In this document: positions 40,350-52,800 of the stretch, piece after piece
Position numbering within the stretch: position 1 is the first letter of the stretch
Layout of the letters: each line of letters starts with the position of its first letter
Assembly (NCBI GenBank): GCA_035041965.1
Contig: JAPYMA010000197.1
Coordinates: forward strand, 1-64,000
DNA length: 64,000 nucleotides
Source: Anisakis pegreffii
Taxonomy: Eukaryota > Nematoda > Chromadorea > Rhabditida > Anisakidae
Direction of reading: 5' to 3'
Notes under the pieces: model-generated
Databases searched by the model: none
What the model saw: only the letters and a program-made list of their open reading frames with translations
What the model was told of the DNA's origin: nothing
Program-made: the position numbers and the translations under genes

Positions 40350-42854
40350 TTCAAACTCTGCATCAAATATTCCAATTTTTCCAACTTCGCGGCAAAAATC
40401 TCATATCCTCAAATTTTCAAAGAAGAGAGCGGAGCGAGGTGGGGCATGAGTGGAAGGTCAGTGTGGGCTTTTTTTTACTTCCTTATCTCATCACCCGCAT
40501 TAAATCACATCATGTAATTATTCCTATAAAAAATCAAGGTTACTAAAAATAATAACAATAATACACAGAGAAAACTAACCCATGTTTATACACCATATAA
40601 TACCACATTATTCATCTTCAATGCTTCGAAATATATTATATTAAATAACGAATATTTCGATCATATTACATGTAATAAAACTACCAATATTCTGTTCCAT
40701 CTAATCTATTCTCACTCCATCTTAACTACATCACCTGCACCATTGTACTGTACCATATAATGCTAACTTATGTGACCGCCGTCATAAAACCATTCACTAT
40801 TTCGAACCATTCACTCTCAAAAAAACTTCTAGATTCCAATAGATCCCTTTGTTCATCACTAAAATACGAGTAATATAAAATCAATACAGTACAATACGAA
40901 GTAATACAATAAAGTGCAGTAGAAACAGATTTATGATATCAAAACAACCCCGCCAATCGTACCAAGACCTTATCAATCCCCTCCTCACCCGATCACTTAA
41001 TCAATTATAAATTCAATTCTTTCATTTCATTTCCTATACGTAAACACAACATTATAATCTAAATAAGTACGCGACTCATAAATACTGCTTAAATACTCAA
41101 TATAATAATCTGAATAACTATGCGAGTCATAAAAATGCGGTTTATAATTGCCAAAGGATTGCATTTATAACAATTATTATGTAGTAGAGCACACGATACG
41201 ATGGCTTTAACAACCCCGCTCGATAATATGATGACCTTATTTCTGAGAGGTAGGCGGTTTTATTCAATCAAGGAACGGGGTCTACACAAACGAACGGATT
41301 ACGGGTGTTCCAGTGGAAAATTGAACCCCTCTCGATTGAATGAGAGGTTTTTCGCGGAAGGGGTGCTTTTTCTTGAGTGAGGGGGTAGGGAAAGAGGATG
41401 GGATAGGACGGGAAGGGAACGGAACGGAAGCGAAATGACTTAAAACCATGAAAGAGATTGTCAAACTTTTGTTAAGTAGCAAATTATTTTCAATTTTGCG
41501 GGTACAACCCGATCTTTATGATTATTAACTCAAATCAGATGAAATCTTGAAACGTTTCGAACCTGCAGAAGACTGCGGCCTTCGCCCGGAACTGAACCGT
41601 CAAGCCTCCCATACAGCAGTTCAGCGCTTTATGCACTGTGCTAACAAGTGCGAAACCAACATTATGACATTGCATCTTTTATTCGAACCTGGGAAATATT
41701 TAAATTTGACGACAATATATCTTTAAAGATCAAAACGAGAGGGAGGACGCAATTGAAAAGACGCAGGGAAGAAAAGAAGGGAAAATATGCAGAAACATTT
41801 TGCAAAACTTTCATAACAATCAAATGATATAATAATAATGAATAATATCGATAATGACAATAAGTGAATAAAGGAGACTCTTCTCAATCATTTTAATTAT
41901 TCATATTACTTTTGGGCGGCGGCGTTTTCATCTGTTGCTATTCCGGAGACAGTTAGATAATTGAAGAGGAAGGCAGAAACGAAGCCAGAGATGCTGTTAA
42001 CTAATAATATTATTGATAACAATAATATTCATTACCATTATTATTTTGATTACGAGTCGAATATAATTCGTTTGCGACATTTGATGCAACAACAAGAAAT
42101 CGCAATGAGCTGCATCTATCCAGCGATTAGCTTTTTGGTACGATGTTTAGCGTTACTTTAACGTACTACAGTTAACATTGTTTTAAGTACCACAACGAAC
42201 CATATTTTAAGGCACAAGAATCGAGGGACGGAGTTTGTAGTTCCTGAATTTGATTTGCGGATAAACTTATCATAACAATAACGATACTAGTAATGACACT
42301 AGCGTTATCATCAACAATACCAGCGGCATTATATTTTCTCAAAAAATAAGAAAGACTGCCGTAAATTGAATCTGCAGAAGGTAGCGACTCGGTTCACCTA
42401 ATTAAAATCCCTTCCTTGGGCATTGGGATGAAGAATATTATTAGTATTATTTTTAGTGTTATTATTACTGCTTTTATTGTCATAATAATAATTATTATTA
42501 TTTTAGCTGTTAAATGTAATTTTACTTTGTATTTTAATACCATCAATTTCGGCACAATGCAGTAAAAAGAAAAAGGTAAAAAGCCATGCTGAGAAAAGCG
42601 TTCTGGTATTTCAAGGATAATTTTAATTTTTACGTCCCCGATGCGATTCCTGAATTTAATTGCAGGATTTTTTGATCTATTTCCCAACAACTCAGCAATT
42701 CAGACTTCAGAATTCAGAATCCACTCTTTAGAGGGGAGGTGAGGAAAGTGTACATACTTAACGAGTACATCAGTACCGAGTTTGTCAGGGACAGAAAGCG
42801 GATATGTAGGAAGTGGGGATTCCACGGGAAAAACGACGAATCAATTGAGTGAAG
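40350..42854. other. Intergenic between divergent genes
   Basis: Upstream flanks of the minus-strand peroxidase and the plus-strand Lys/Glu-rich gene. It is AT-rich except for a G-rich stretch at 41380-41440. Only the tRNA-like element at 41575 is recognisable. Confidence 0.5.
41575..41650 (-). repeat. tRNA-derived (SINE-like) sequence
   Basis: Minus strand reads TTAGCACAGTGCATAAAGCG (A-box-like, 41633-41644 core), then GGTTCAGTTCC (B-box-like, 41588-41598) about 35 bp later. This resembles an ordinary tRNA D arm to T arm, but the anticodon arm and acceptor stem are not convincing. Confidence 0.45.
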
Positions 42855-44412
42855 ATGAGGGAACGCGATGAAGTATGCCCCTTTCACCATATGATCCCCA
42901 TTTTATCTTTGACATTTCAATCAATTCTCAGAATAAACAACAACAGGAAGGCGAAAAAGCGGGTAAAGTGTCGATGAATGAAAAAAATAAAGACCGAACG
43001 AGTGATGCAGAGAAAGGGATAAAATCGAAAGATGAAAACAACAAAAAGGTTATTTGCAATCACAGTCCATAGGTGTTTTATGGAGAGGGAGGGGGGGCAA
43101 GGTTGAGTGGGTAGAAGGATGGGTTGAGGAGGGAGGGGAACAGGGCTGAGTGGGGAACTCAGGAGATGATGGGTAAAAGCAAACAATATTCGCGACTCGC
43201 GAGTTCAGTTCTGCATAGTCATCGAAAATTTTTTACAACTTCTGCTCAACCAATTGAACAGAGCGAAATGGGGGATAAGAGTAATTAAGAAGTGACCTTG
43301 GAAGGAAGGGATGCAGGTTTAACTGTAACTTGGAGACGGTATGAGGAAGGGGTTCATAAATATGCAAGAGTGAACGGAAAGGGAAGATGGAGGTGGCTAC
43401 TTCTTCCTGAAATGATTAAAAATGAATACCACAAAAAATACATTCCAGGATAAAGGTGATAAGCAAAATTTGGAAAAGAAAAGCACGGATCAAAAGGTTA
43501 CTAAAGATCAAAATTTAATTTCAGTTCTTTTCGTTTATAATTTCGCACTTTTTCAGTTATTTCAGTTTCTTAATTTCATTTTATGAAAATTTTATCCTCA
43601 AATTCAATTTTTTGCAGAAATCAAAAGGTAAACAAGGCAGCGATAACAAAGGTGATAAAAAGGTACTGATAACAGCCATGTGATAATAATGAATGATAAC
43701 AACAACAATAATAAATAATAGCAACAATAATAACAATAGTACCAAACCCGAATAAATTCAACAAACACCCGCTAAAAGATTGTCCCGATCCCATGCAGAA
43801 TATTTCAGGCTGAAGGTTATAATAAGGACAAAGAAAAAGAGGACAATGGAAAAAACAAGATGGGTAGAGAGGATCAGAGATATAGACGGGAGCAAGGCAA
43901 TGATGCGAAACAAGAGCGACAGAGAGACGAACCCGTCGATTGTGTATATCCCGAGGTGAAGGAACCAACTGAGTCGCAGAAGAAACGTCGTGAAGCCGCG
44001 CTCGAGAAAGATAAAAGAGAAAAAATCGAACAAGGATTCTATCAGGTTATGTATTTTAATAATATTAACAATAAGAATAATGATACACACTTTAATAATA
44101 TGGTTTAATCAATAATAATAACAGTTATAAAATTTAATTAACAACAAAATACCAATAGGATTCAGGTATTCAATCAATACAATAGTAACAATAGATAATA
44201 ATGACAGCAGTAATCAATTACATAATGATAAATAAAGTAAAAAGTAATGACAGCATCAATAATGTTAAATATGATGATAAGTAATAAAATTGAAAATTCA
44301 GGAGCACTCAGATGAGGACGATACCCTCGAACCAATAAAGAGTCTTAAAGAGGAAAAAACTGACGAGAGCCAATCATCGAAAAATAATTCAAAACCAAAT
44401 AAAAATGAATGA
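42855..44412 (+). CDS. Small Lys/Glu-rich disordered protein
   Basis: Not recognised. Six exons, all phase 0: 42855-42872, 42932-43048, 43449-43496, 43618-43662, 43809-44045 and 44302-44412, giving 191 aa. The start is ATG AGG GAA CGC GAT GAA before a GTATGC donor. The protein is almost wholly hydrophilic, with runs such as KDKEKEDNGKNK and ESQKKRREAALEKDKREKI, and ends with the acidic patch EHSDEDDTLEP, which looks like a casein kinase 2 target. No signal peptide or fold is visible. AATAAA lies at 44479-44484. It is transcribed towards the astacin gene. The first exon is the least certain; the repeated in-phase charged exons make a real gene likely. Confidence 0.65.
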
Positions 44413-44478
44413 AGAGAAAATACTTTTAAATTGTATTTATTAAAACAACAATAATGAATGATTTATACATTATGTCAA

Positions 44479-44484
44479 AATAAA
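44479..44484 (+). terminator. Poly(A) signal of the Lys/Glu-rich gene
   Basis: AATAAA 67 nt after the stop at 44410-44412. Confidence 0.55.
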
Positions 44485-44991
44485 AAGTAAACAGTAATAA
44501 ACAGCAATAAAAATATAACAGCAAAAAAGTTGCATCAATGTGTTACGCAATTGAAAAACTCTCATAAACGCCACCTTTATAACAATTATGACAACATCAA
44601 TAATAATAATAACAATACTGTAAACGCTAATAGTATTAATATCCATTGTCTAGTAACAATGAAAATGCATCACACCACAAAAATGACTTGAAAAGGCTGA
44701 AAATTTAAGATGAAAAGCTAAATATTTCAGAAAATTTCGCAGTTTTTCAAAATTCTGGTATACATTTCCATAAAACCTGGAATGTATGTCTCAACTGCTC
44801 GATGATGGACCCTCAGGAAGTCTGAGAGGGGCACAAATCTTCCAGTTTCTTCCGGAAGCTGGTTTTTCTAATAAGAAGCGATTCAAGTGAGGATGAAGCA
44901 AAGTTTACACTCCGAAAGTATTTGACGAAACAACAACGAAAGTTTATGCTTGGAAGAATTGAGTTGTAATGAAGAAATCCGTTCATTTCAG

Positions 44992-45078
44992 GTTTATCAC
45001 TGCGGAAAACTGCGTTACGGTATAGAGCCGAGCTGTTTGGAAGAGCTGCATTCGTTCGATATTAGTTGGGTTCATTAG
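44992..45078 (+). CDS. Possible alternative last exon of the Lys/Glu-rich gene
   Basis: A TTTCAG acceptor is followed by a 28-codon phase-0 frame ending in TAG, encoding VYHCGKLRYGIEPSCLEEL and a short tail. It would join in frame to the exon ending 44045, replacing the acidic end by a Cys-containing one. Confidence 0.35.
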   Translation, partial: VYHCGKLRYGIEPSCLEELHSFDISWVH

Positions 45079-45150
45079 TAGTGGAAGGCAAGTTCACATA
45101 GACGAAATGTTTTACATCCACTGTTGAAGAATTTTTAAATCCTGTGCTAG

Positions 45151-48100
45151 TCATAATGAGTTCGCATCCAACGATTGAAGGGTACGGTGGCTCTGTCCTC
45201 CAAAGGTGAAGATTACCAGAACCTGGAACACCCTGCTTCCCCAATCATCACCGCCAAGTGCGCTCCACTCCATGCGTGAACAATCTTCTCCCATCCCGAT
45301 TCCCTCTCGTTTTGCACTGAATCCACCAAAAAACCCATTTCCAACCCCGATTATCGCACTGTTTTTCTGACTGAGTGAAGAAGAATAGAATAGAACAGTT
45401 CGAACGGTACAACAAGATATAACAGAACAAATTAGAATTCACGGTACAGGAACAGAATAGAACGCTTTCCAAAATATGAAGGTGGAGGGTAGAAGAGAGC
45501 TTTTTTAAAAATGACACGAGCAACAGAACGAAACAGATCAACTAAAGCGTGGAACAGAATAGGTTTTATTAACTCGCTTTATTAACTCAATGGATTTGTT
45601 GCGAAATAAAGTAGTGTCTCGTTATGTTTTGGTTCAAGAAGTCTCAAATGCAACAGCATCATTCGACTGCTTAGAGTGAGTGTGCTCAGTCGAGCTGTCT
45701 CGTCACTGAATAAAGTGATACTTTTACGCAGTTGATTGTTCATTGCCGATGTGATGTGATTCGACTGCATATCAATGAAAAATTTATTCATAACGATTTA
45801 CTGCTAATGTGATTCAAATTCAACTGGATTCATTTTACTATTAATCACTGAATAAAAGAAATAGTTTTGCTTGATTTTTTCTTAAGAGTGACTGGTCTAA
45901 ATCATATCCACTCTTCTTAGTCACATACTTTGATATCCTCAGGGCACATTTCAGGGTCGACGAATCGTGTGCCCTCACAACCTCTGGTATTCTCACATCT
46001 GTCTGGCACCTCTGCAAGAATTTCAATGAGACGCTCTCATTTCACTTCTAATGAATTAATACTTCTGTTCCATCATTTTTTAAATGACGAAACCAAACGA
46101 TTGATTCACTGTTGCAATCAGAATTGAGTTCAAATCAACGTTCGGTTCATGTCTGGAATTAAAATAGCTAAACTTTTTGTTCAATACAGTAAAATCAATG
46201 AACAACTCACTGTTCTTGCATTTGTAAAGGTTAACGATCTCATATAAGTCCCATTTGCTGAATCCTTTTCTTTGTCCGAATCGAATGCCCGGTGGTTTTG
46301 ATACTATGGTTGGTTTGCCGTTCACCGAGAAATCCCTCATACTGTAGTGCATGACTGATCCAAAATCATAAGGTGTTCCTGCCGTATTGCTGTCCGGAGA
46401 CATTTCGAAATTATCTGAAGAAGCCGAATAATCAATGAAGATATTTGGTTGAAGGAGTCGGTGATGCACGTTCAATGCAATTGTTGTTCCCTTGCGACGA
46501 GTACTCATTGCATACAAAAACTTACTTATGACTACTGCATTGGTGTCTTGTAATTAAAAAAACACTTTTGAAGCATGCGATGAATAGCAGAATACCGAAA
46601 GAACGAAATTAACGATATTGTTTCTTGAACATAATTTATGGGTAGTACAAAATATCTTTCAGAGGAATTCATTTGAATGGTGAATTGAGAATCAGTCGAA
46701 GAAGATCATAAGGAAACTTCGTAGCAACATACTTTCGAGTCCCGGCCTGACGTTTTCGAACAAAATTTGAACAAACTGATCTCTGTCCGGACGTGCTAAA
46801 TTTGATTCAATTAAAGGATATATTTGTAACAATCAACCTCCATCAGCGCACACAGCGATGTTTAAAGTCGTCTATACATTTAAAAGTCATCAATACCGTC
46901 ATGAACGCAGAGTGAATTAATTGATTTATCATTAATCCCAAATACTTGTACAGATTAGATGGATAAAATTGACCTGATCACATCTATGTGCTAATGTGAA
47001 GAGTTTTCTCAGCGAAAATTCTTCGTTTCTTTTTTCCTGCATAAAAATCATGTAAATCCAAACTGAGCACTTATGCCAAAAGTAAAGTTGTCGGCTGAGA
47101 TCTAGTGATAATAATTCAGCCAACTATTTAACGTTCGTTCGAGGTCATAACCGAAAGGCAAATGATGAAATTTTGTACGAAACGAACATTGTTCATGAAC
47201 GAAGCCGATTGCATGCAGCAACTCGTGCATGATGATTCCCTTTAACATACAACCGTCGCCAAGCTTCAGAACTTGTGGGCCACCTTAAATCAGAATGCTA
47301 GTTGAATACTGGTCATCGGCTCGAAATGATGTCACCAGCTCGAAATTTCTGCTGACAAAGTAGACACCAAAGTGTTGAAAAGTACTCACCAATCTTGCCT
47401 ACGTAAGAAGAACATCCAGCGGCCTTTTGGATGTAAACAAAGTCCCTGTCGCTAGGTTTTCTGGGAACGAATCTGATGCAGGTATGTCTTTCAAAAGATT
47501 GGAAAGCAGCTGCTATTTCCGCTCTCCTGAAATTTTTATATAAACAATAACTGTTGCCGTCATATTTTCTGAATAAAATAGAGAAAATGAGTATCGAAAG
47601 GTGTTATTTTTGTGTCAATGATAAGTATTCATTGCTTATGCTGCCGACAATAAATGATCATCACCATGTAGCGATTTTGCATTTTGACTTTTTTAATGCG
47701 TTGTGATTATGATAAACATTTCTATTTCTCATTGTGAATACGTTGCTAATTATGCGATTTTTTCCTAATGACAGTTCTCTAGGAAATGAGTTGCATCCAC
47801 TGGCACCTATGCTGTACCTCGACAGCTGAATGTTCTGATGGATGACCTTTTACAAATCATTCGATTTTAGCGATGAAGCATACGAATACGGTTTAAAACA
47901 AAACAAAACCTCCTCCCACGAGCCGTTCAGTTATCAGTTACAGCTCTTTCAATGGATAACATTTAGCCACGAAAACGTTTCGTTTGAAAATGGATAAGTA
48001 CGCTTATATCATTAATGCTACTGAGCCTGAACCAAGTAATAACTTGGCCTACATTCATCTTTGTCAGTTAATTCTGTCAGTTGTCGAACCTAGTATGAAA

Positions 48101-49403
48101 CTGTTTGATCAGTACTTTGCACACTCGTCTCTGAGTTGGCATCTAAAGTTTGAAACGAAAAGGCAGTTTTTCCTTCACGATTTATATCTGAACAAATCAT
48201 GATTTTGATCCTTCGCAGTATTTGAGTCCAAAAGTAATTGTGACTATCATTACTCATCATTAAAACATCGATGTTCGCGAAAATGCGCTGAATGTGAGGG
48301 CAAATTTAACGCTACCAATCATCGTATATGCCAGTGAACCAAGCGTGATTAAAAGTTGGAATGTTGCAGTAAATTTTGTCTCTTTTGGGTAAAAGTTTAA
48401 CTTTGAATACTTTATTGATGTATCATAAGGAAGTATTGTGAATTATAGGAAGCTATTACTGTTTGCTGTTGTACGAAGATCTGATTTCATATGGAACTCG
48501 CCCATTCGGCCAAAGCATACGTTCATCAGAATAGACTGATCTACGATGAATAGAACCGTTCGCATTTGGTGGAACAACTAAAAAGTTTCGTTTAATGAAA
48601 TTATCATTTGTAATTTCATAACTTAATTCTTGCTTGATACATAACCAGTGATAAAACAACAAATAATCGAAGATGAACGTCGATGGTGAATGCATAAAAA
48701 ATGAGAAGCATCATGAACGAATGACAATCAACTCACTGATATCTCCCTCGATGATATTCGGATCCTTTAAGTTAGCTTCAATAATCTCATTTCTTTCTTT
48801 TTCGACCTTGTCGATTGATTCCTCGCGGGTCATTTCGTCATCAGGAACATGGTCCCCATGCTCATAGTCTTTTCCCGTCAGAAACTTTTTTGAACCATCT
48901 GGAAGGCTCGCCTGAACGATTCAGAACACTATCAGTGTCGTTCTCCAACAAGACTTCATTCATTTGTTTAGAAACTATGCCTATGATGAGACCTCTCAGT
49001 TCAAAGAAATGCCCATACTCATCATATGACTTTCCAATCGATTCAGAATCCTTGCTGAAATTGGATGAAATTACCACTTTATTCGTAACTACCTTTCCAC
49101 AACTTCACAAACCCGATTTTGAATTGAAATTACTTGGACTGTTTATTATTCTGAATTATAAGCAGTCAGCTACAGTCAAGTGAAATTATAGTAATTGCCA
49201 TCCAAACTGAAAATTCTCTTCGAAAAATATGCGTTGTCACAGATTTCTTTAAGGCTTTGCAACGGTCATTCTTCTGTGTTGTAATTTAAAAATGTTTGTT
49301 AGGAATATACAGTATTCAGAATAAAGACCTCATTTTGTGGGAATGCACTGATGAAGATCGCCAGTTGAGCAGCGACTAGAAGTAGAACACTGTAGCGACA
49401 CAT
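45151..49403 (-). CDS. Secreted astacin-family zinc metalloprotease (NAS type)
   Basis: Exons: 49329-49403, 48737-48911, 48460-48577, 47390-47526, 47188-47283, 46733-46795, 46211-46414, 45929-46011 (317 codons, all in phase) and a less certain last exon 45151-45366. A signal peptide ([20 protein letters not shown]) and an acidic propeptide lead to [19 protein letters not shown], the usual start of the mature enzyme. The catalytic domain has TCIRFVPR, the zinc motif [13 protein letters not shown] with the astacin Glu, the Met-turn SVMHY, and ends at LYKCKN. A Cys-rich piece [13 protein letters not shown] follows. The Gly-rich last exon may end at the stop 45151-45153 or be spliced further. No EGF, CUB or ShK domain is clear. 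Likely substrates are matrix or cuticle proteins (inference from the family). Confidence 0.88.
45380..45562 (+). repeat. GAACAGAAT-rich repeat, copy 1
   Basis: Degenerate GAACAGAAT/GAATAGAAC words in an astacin intron. A segment with ACAGAATAG, GAGGGT and AGAAGAGA is shared, inverted, with 52540-52800. Confidence 0.6.
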
Positions 49404-49461
49404 CACTGCAGTGACCGGTTAGCAGATTGAGATTTGATTGAGTTCAGTGCACAGCGGAGTC

Positions 49462-49467
49462 TTTATA
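49462..49467 (-). promoter_or_regulatory. TATA box of the astacin gene
   Basis: TATAAA on the minus strand, 59 bp upstream of the ATG, which leaves about 30 nt for the TATA-to-start distance and about 30 nt of leader. Confidence 0.55.
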
Positions 49468-52400
49468 AGCATTCCGTTTATGTTGACACAGTCTTCACCA
49501 GTCAATTTTGGCCTCACCGATAGCTTTTTGTGTGTACTGTTCGAATTTTCATTTTAACGGACATCCTTTCCTAGATGCTGAACAAACTTTCATTTATGTT
49601 AATTTCTTTCAAGCTTGTGATTTTTCTTTTCAGTAATGTTTGATGCTCAAACACAACTTAGAATTCAGATGTACAAACAGCAGTCCTTCGATTCGCACTG
49701 ACGAATTCAAATGAATTCGATGTATGAACAGTAATTGACGAATGAAAAAAGTTTTCCGAAGAAAAGCTGTGTAAATTGAACAATTTTTCTGGAATCTCGC
49801 ATGAATGTGATGACTTTTATGTACCATTCAGAATAGTGCATTCATTGTTGATATGATCACTCCAGTGAATCAATTCCGAACTCATCAAATGGTTTGTTGT
49901 TTCTGTGACGAGTTTTTTCTTGCAATCGCTGCCTTTCATCACCTGCCCTTCCATACACATGTGCGAATATTCAGTTGAAGACATCTATATTCATATGCAT
50001 CGTTGAGATTGATTGGCAGCATGCATGAGATGAACAATGCTAAAGAGTGCATCCGAAGTAATTTGTGATGCTGAATTTTGTTGAGAAACTGTTGAAGGTA
50101 TGAGGTATGCATAAACTTCAGATGAGTGTTTCCTTTGGTCAGAACAAGGCAACCCTGTACAGGAGGTGAAAACATGAGAAGAAGAATTGAATTGAAAAGG
50201 AGGAATGTGCAACTTTGAAGCTGCTAGGAGGATGAGGAGAAAAATCGAGGGTGGCGATAGAAGTGGGGTCAGATACACATTCAGGATTACAAAGTGTTTC
50301 ATAACGGCGATGGTCTCAAACACATTTGGTCGCAATTTTCAGTCATCTGAAATCACCGATGTTCTAGATTGTAAAATTGATTCCGTTGCAATTCAATCGA
50401 AAAATATGAAATTTGTACAGTATAAACTAATTTCGAAATTGCGAGAATGCATTGCATCGGATTTTGACTGAATATTCGGAATTTTTTTCAGAAAAATTGA
50501 CTTTCCAAAACTGGTTCGATCAAATTCGAATAAAAATATTTCGTAGCCAAAAATTCCTTTTATGCCGGAGCTTTCACGACAATTTCGTGCTAAATTTAAG
50601 CAAAGCAAAGCCTAAACAGTTGAACCAATCGTGTATCTTGAGAACTTCAACAATCAGACTCAGACTATATCGCACAATGACGGACGATCTTCGTTAAGCA
50701 AAAATCTTTCTTTCTAATACAATAAAATCTTCGGGTAAAAGAAGTGACTTTCAGAGCCGATCGAGTAAAAGTAAGACGATCAATTTGCGAGTGAACATGT
50801 CTTAAGAGTCTTACTCAGAAGATATGTAATTGCCTGAAAGGTAATCCACACTAGCTTCACTCTAAAGTGGTTAAATGTCATTATAATGGAATGAAAATGA
50901 GGTGGATGGTTTCTTGATATTCACTAGAATGCATTCAGAGGTATTCATTACATTTCTCAATCCTTGCTGCAGTTTCCATTCATCTCAGTTCATGTTCAGC
51001 TGATTTTAAGACAAAAATATACGTTCATTTTCTTTTCATCTAACTGAATATTAAGAATTTTTTCAAAAAAAAATTGACTTATCAAAATTAGTTTGACCAG
51101 ATTCCAATAAAAATTCTTTTCGTGTGTAAACGAAGCATGCTCCGGCCATCCAACGTATCTATTTTAGATTTCTTCTGAAGAACCGAGCAGAGATCTTGTC
51201 ACATATCGCAACTGAAGAAATGGTTGAAAAATATTGAAATTTTCTTCTGGGATGAATCTATGCAAACAAATTATTGCAGCTCAAGGGTGGAAATTGTGAA
51301 ATTTCGAAGTCTTCTTCGTCAAAATAAACAATAATCATATCTTCCATAAAACCAGGACAATAAAGTAGCTTGCAATATGTCTCATTTTCACGTCTTCAGA
51401 GTTTGAAAGCGAAGTTATTCAGGAGTGATTAAGAAATTGAGACTATCACAGAGATTTCTGTATTCTCATGCGTTCAAACGAAGATCCACTTGAACATCAG
51501 ACGACGACAATAAATCGCTGATCTAGTAAAGAATCGTTGTTTGCTAAAGGAACTCTTTTGTTTTATCGACAGAAATAAGAAATCTTTTTAAAATGTGAAA
51601 CATGCTTTTTAATCCATCAGTTCTTAGAGTTGGTCAACTTGAAAACTCTTTGGATATCATTTATTACAACGGGTAGTGCTAAGTGTTTGAAAATTTATAG
51701 CTAAAATGTTTGGAGGCTTTTAAAATTCTTCAACAGTGAAATGAATAAATCCTTCAATCTACTGAATTTCCTCGTTAAAATTCGTCCAAATGATTGGTGG
51801 TCAAATTCAGTGAGAAAGTGTTGTTAACTGAATATCATCAAATTCAATGATGATCAACTCTCCAACGTTCAGCTGAGTTAACTGAATGCATAAATTCGTT
51901 GTATTGCTTCAGAGCTTTGATGAGCATTCATAGAACAATTCTGCCTGGACAACTTACAACAGTCTATGTGCTGCTACCGCTTACAATTAGATATTTTTAT
52001 TGCGCCATTCAGATGAACTGTTCAAATTTTGCCATTTTTTTAGCAATGAATTCAATAAAAACTGATTGGCACAATGAATTTCATCAACTTCAGTGACATT
52101 ATGAACAATAAAGAGATTCGTTTTTCATAAGAATACTCAGCCGTTGGAAGTTTTTTTTTGTTCAGTGAGTGTGTACCACAAAAGTGCGTCGTCGGTACCA
52201 CGGAAGTGCATTTTCGGTATTCTTCATTGGAACTAGAAGAAGAATGGAGAAATTTTATTGGCCTTGCTCAAGACAAGTCAGCGAAAACTTCCAATTAACA
52301 TCGTTCAAATAAACATTTTACAAGCACTAGTTAACGGCATGTCTTGGACATTTAAATTAATCTCAAAGCACTCATGTTTTCTTTCATTATAATATGTTAG

Positions 52401-52539
52401 TCTCCCACATCAGTCGGATCCAAGTACTCTGCTTACAAAGCAGACTTTTAGATCCAAGCATTCTCCTTTCAAAGCAGATGTTAATCGTCGAAACATTGAT
52501 TCTCCATTCCATACCTTTGGTGAATTGTCATATTCTTTT

Positions 52540-52800
52540 GTCCTTTCCATTCTGTTCTTTTCTACCGTCTCATTTTTGCAAACTATTCTATTATATTCCG
52601 TTCCCGCACCCATGAAATTTGAAGCTGTTCTGTTCCGTTCCTCCTTTGAACTGTTCTGTTCTGCTGTGTTCCAATACCCCAACCCGAAACTTCAATGCTG
52701 TTCCACTGTGATTTGTTTTACAGTTTACGCTGTTCTCATCTCTTCTATCCGCGCACCCTCAACTTGAAGGCTATTCTGTTTTGTTACAGTGGAACAGGAT
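52540..52800 (-). repeat. GAACAGAAT-rich repeat, copy 2 (inverted)
   Basis: On the minus strand it shows the same GAACAGAAT/GAACGGAAC words and the ACAGAATAG...GAGGGT...AGAAGAGA order as 45380-45562. Confidence 0.55.

Noticed and set aside
48862..49077. 72-codon minus-strand ORF between the first two astacin exons
   Set aside because: It looks coding-like but its only acceptor (after TTTCAG) has a phase that fits neither neighbour. Exon 48737-48911 joins exon 1 in phase in a different frame.
49991..50335. 114-codon minus-strand ORF with a hydrophobic segment
   Set aside because: About one ORF of this length is expected by chance; no splice or family support.
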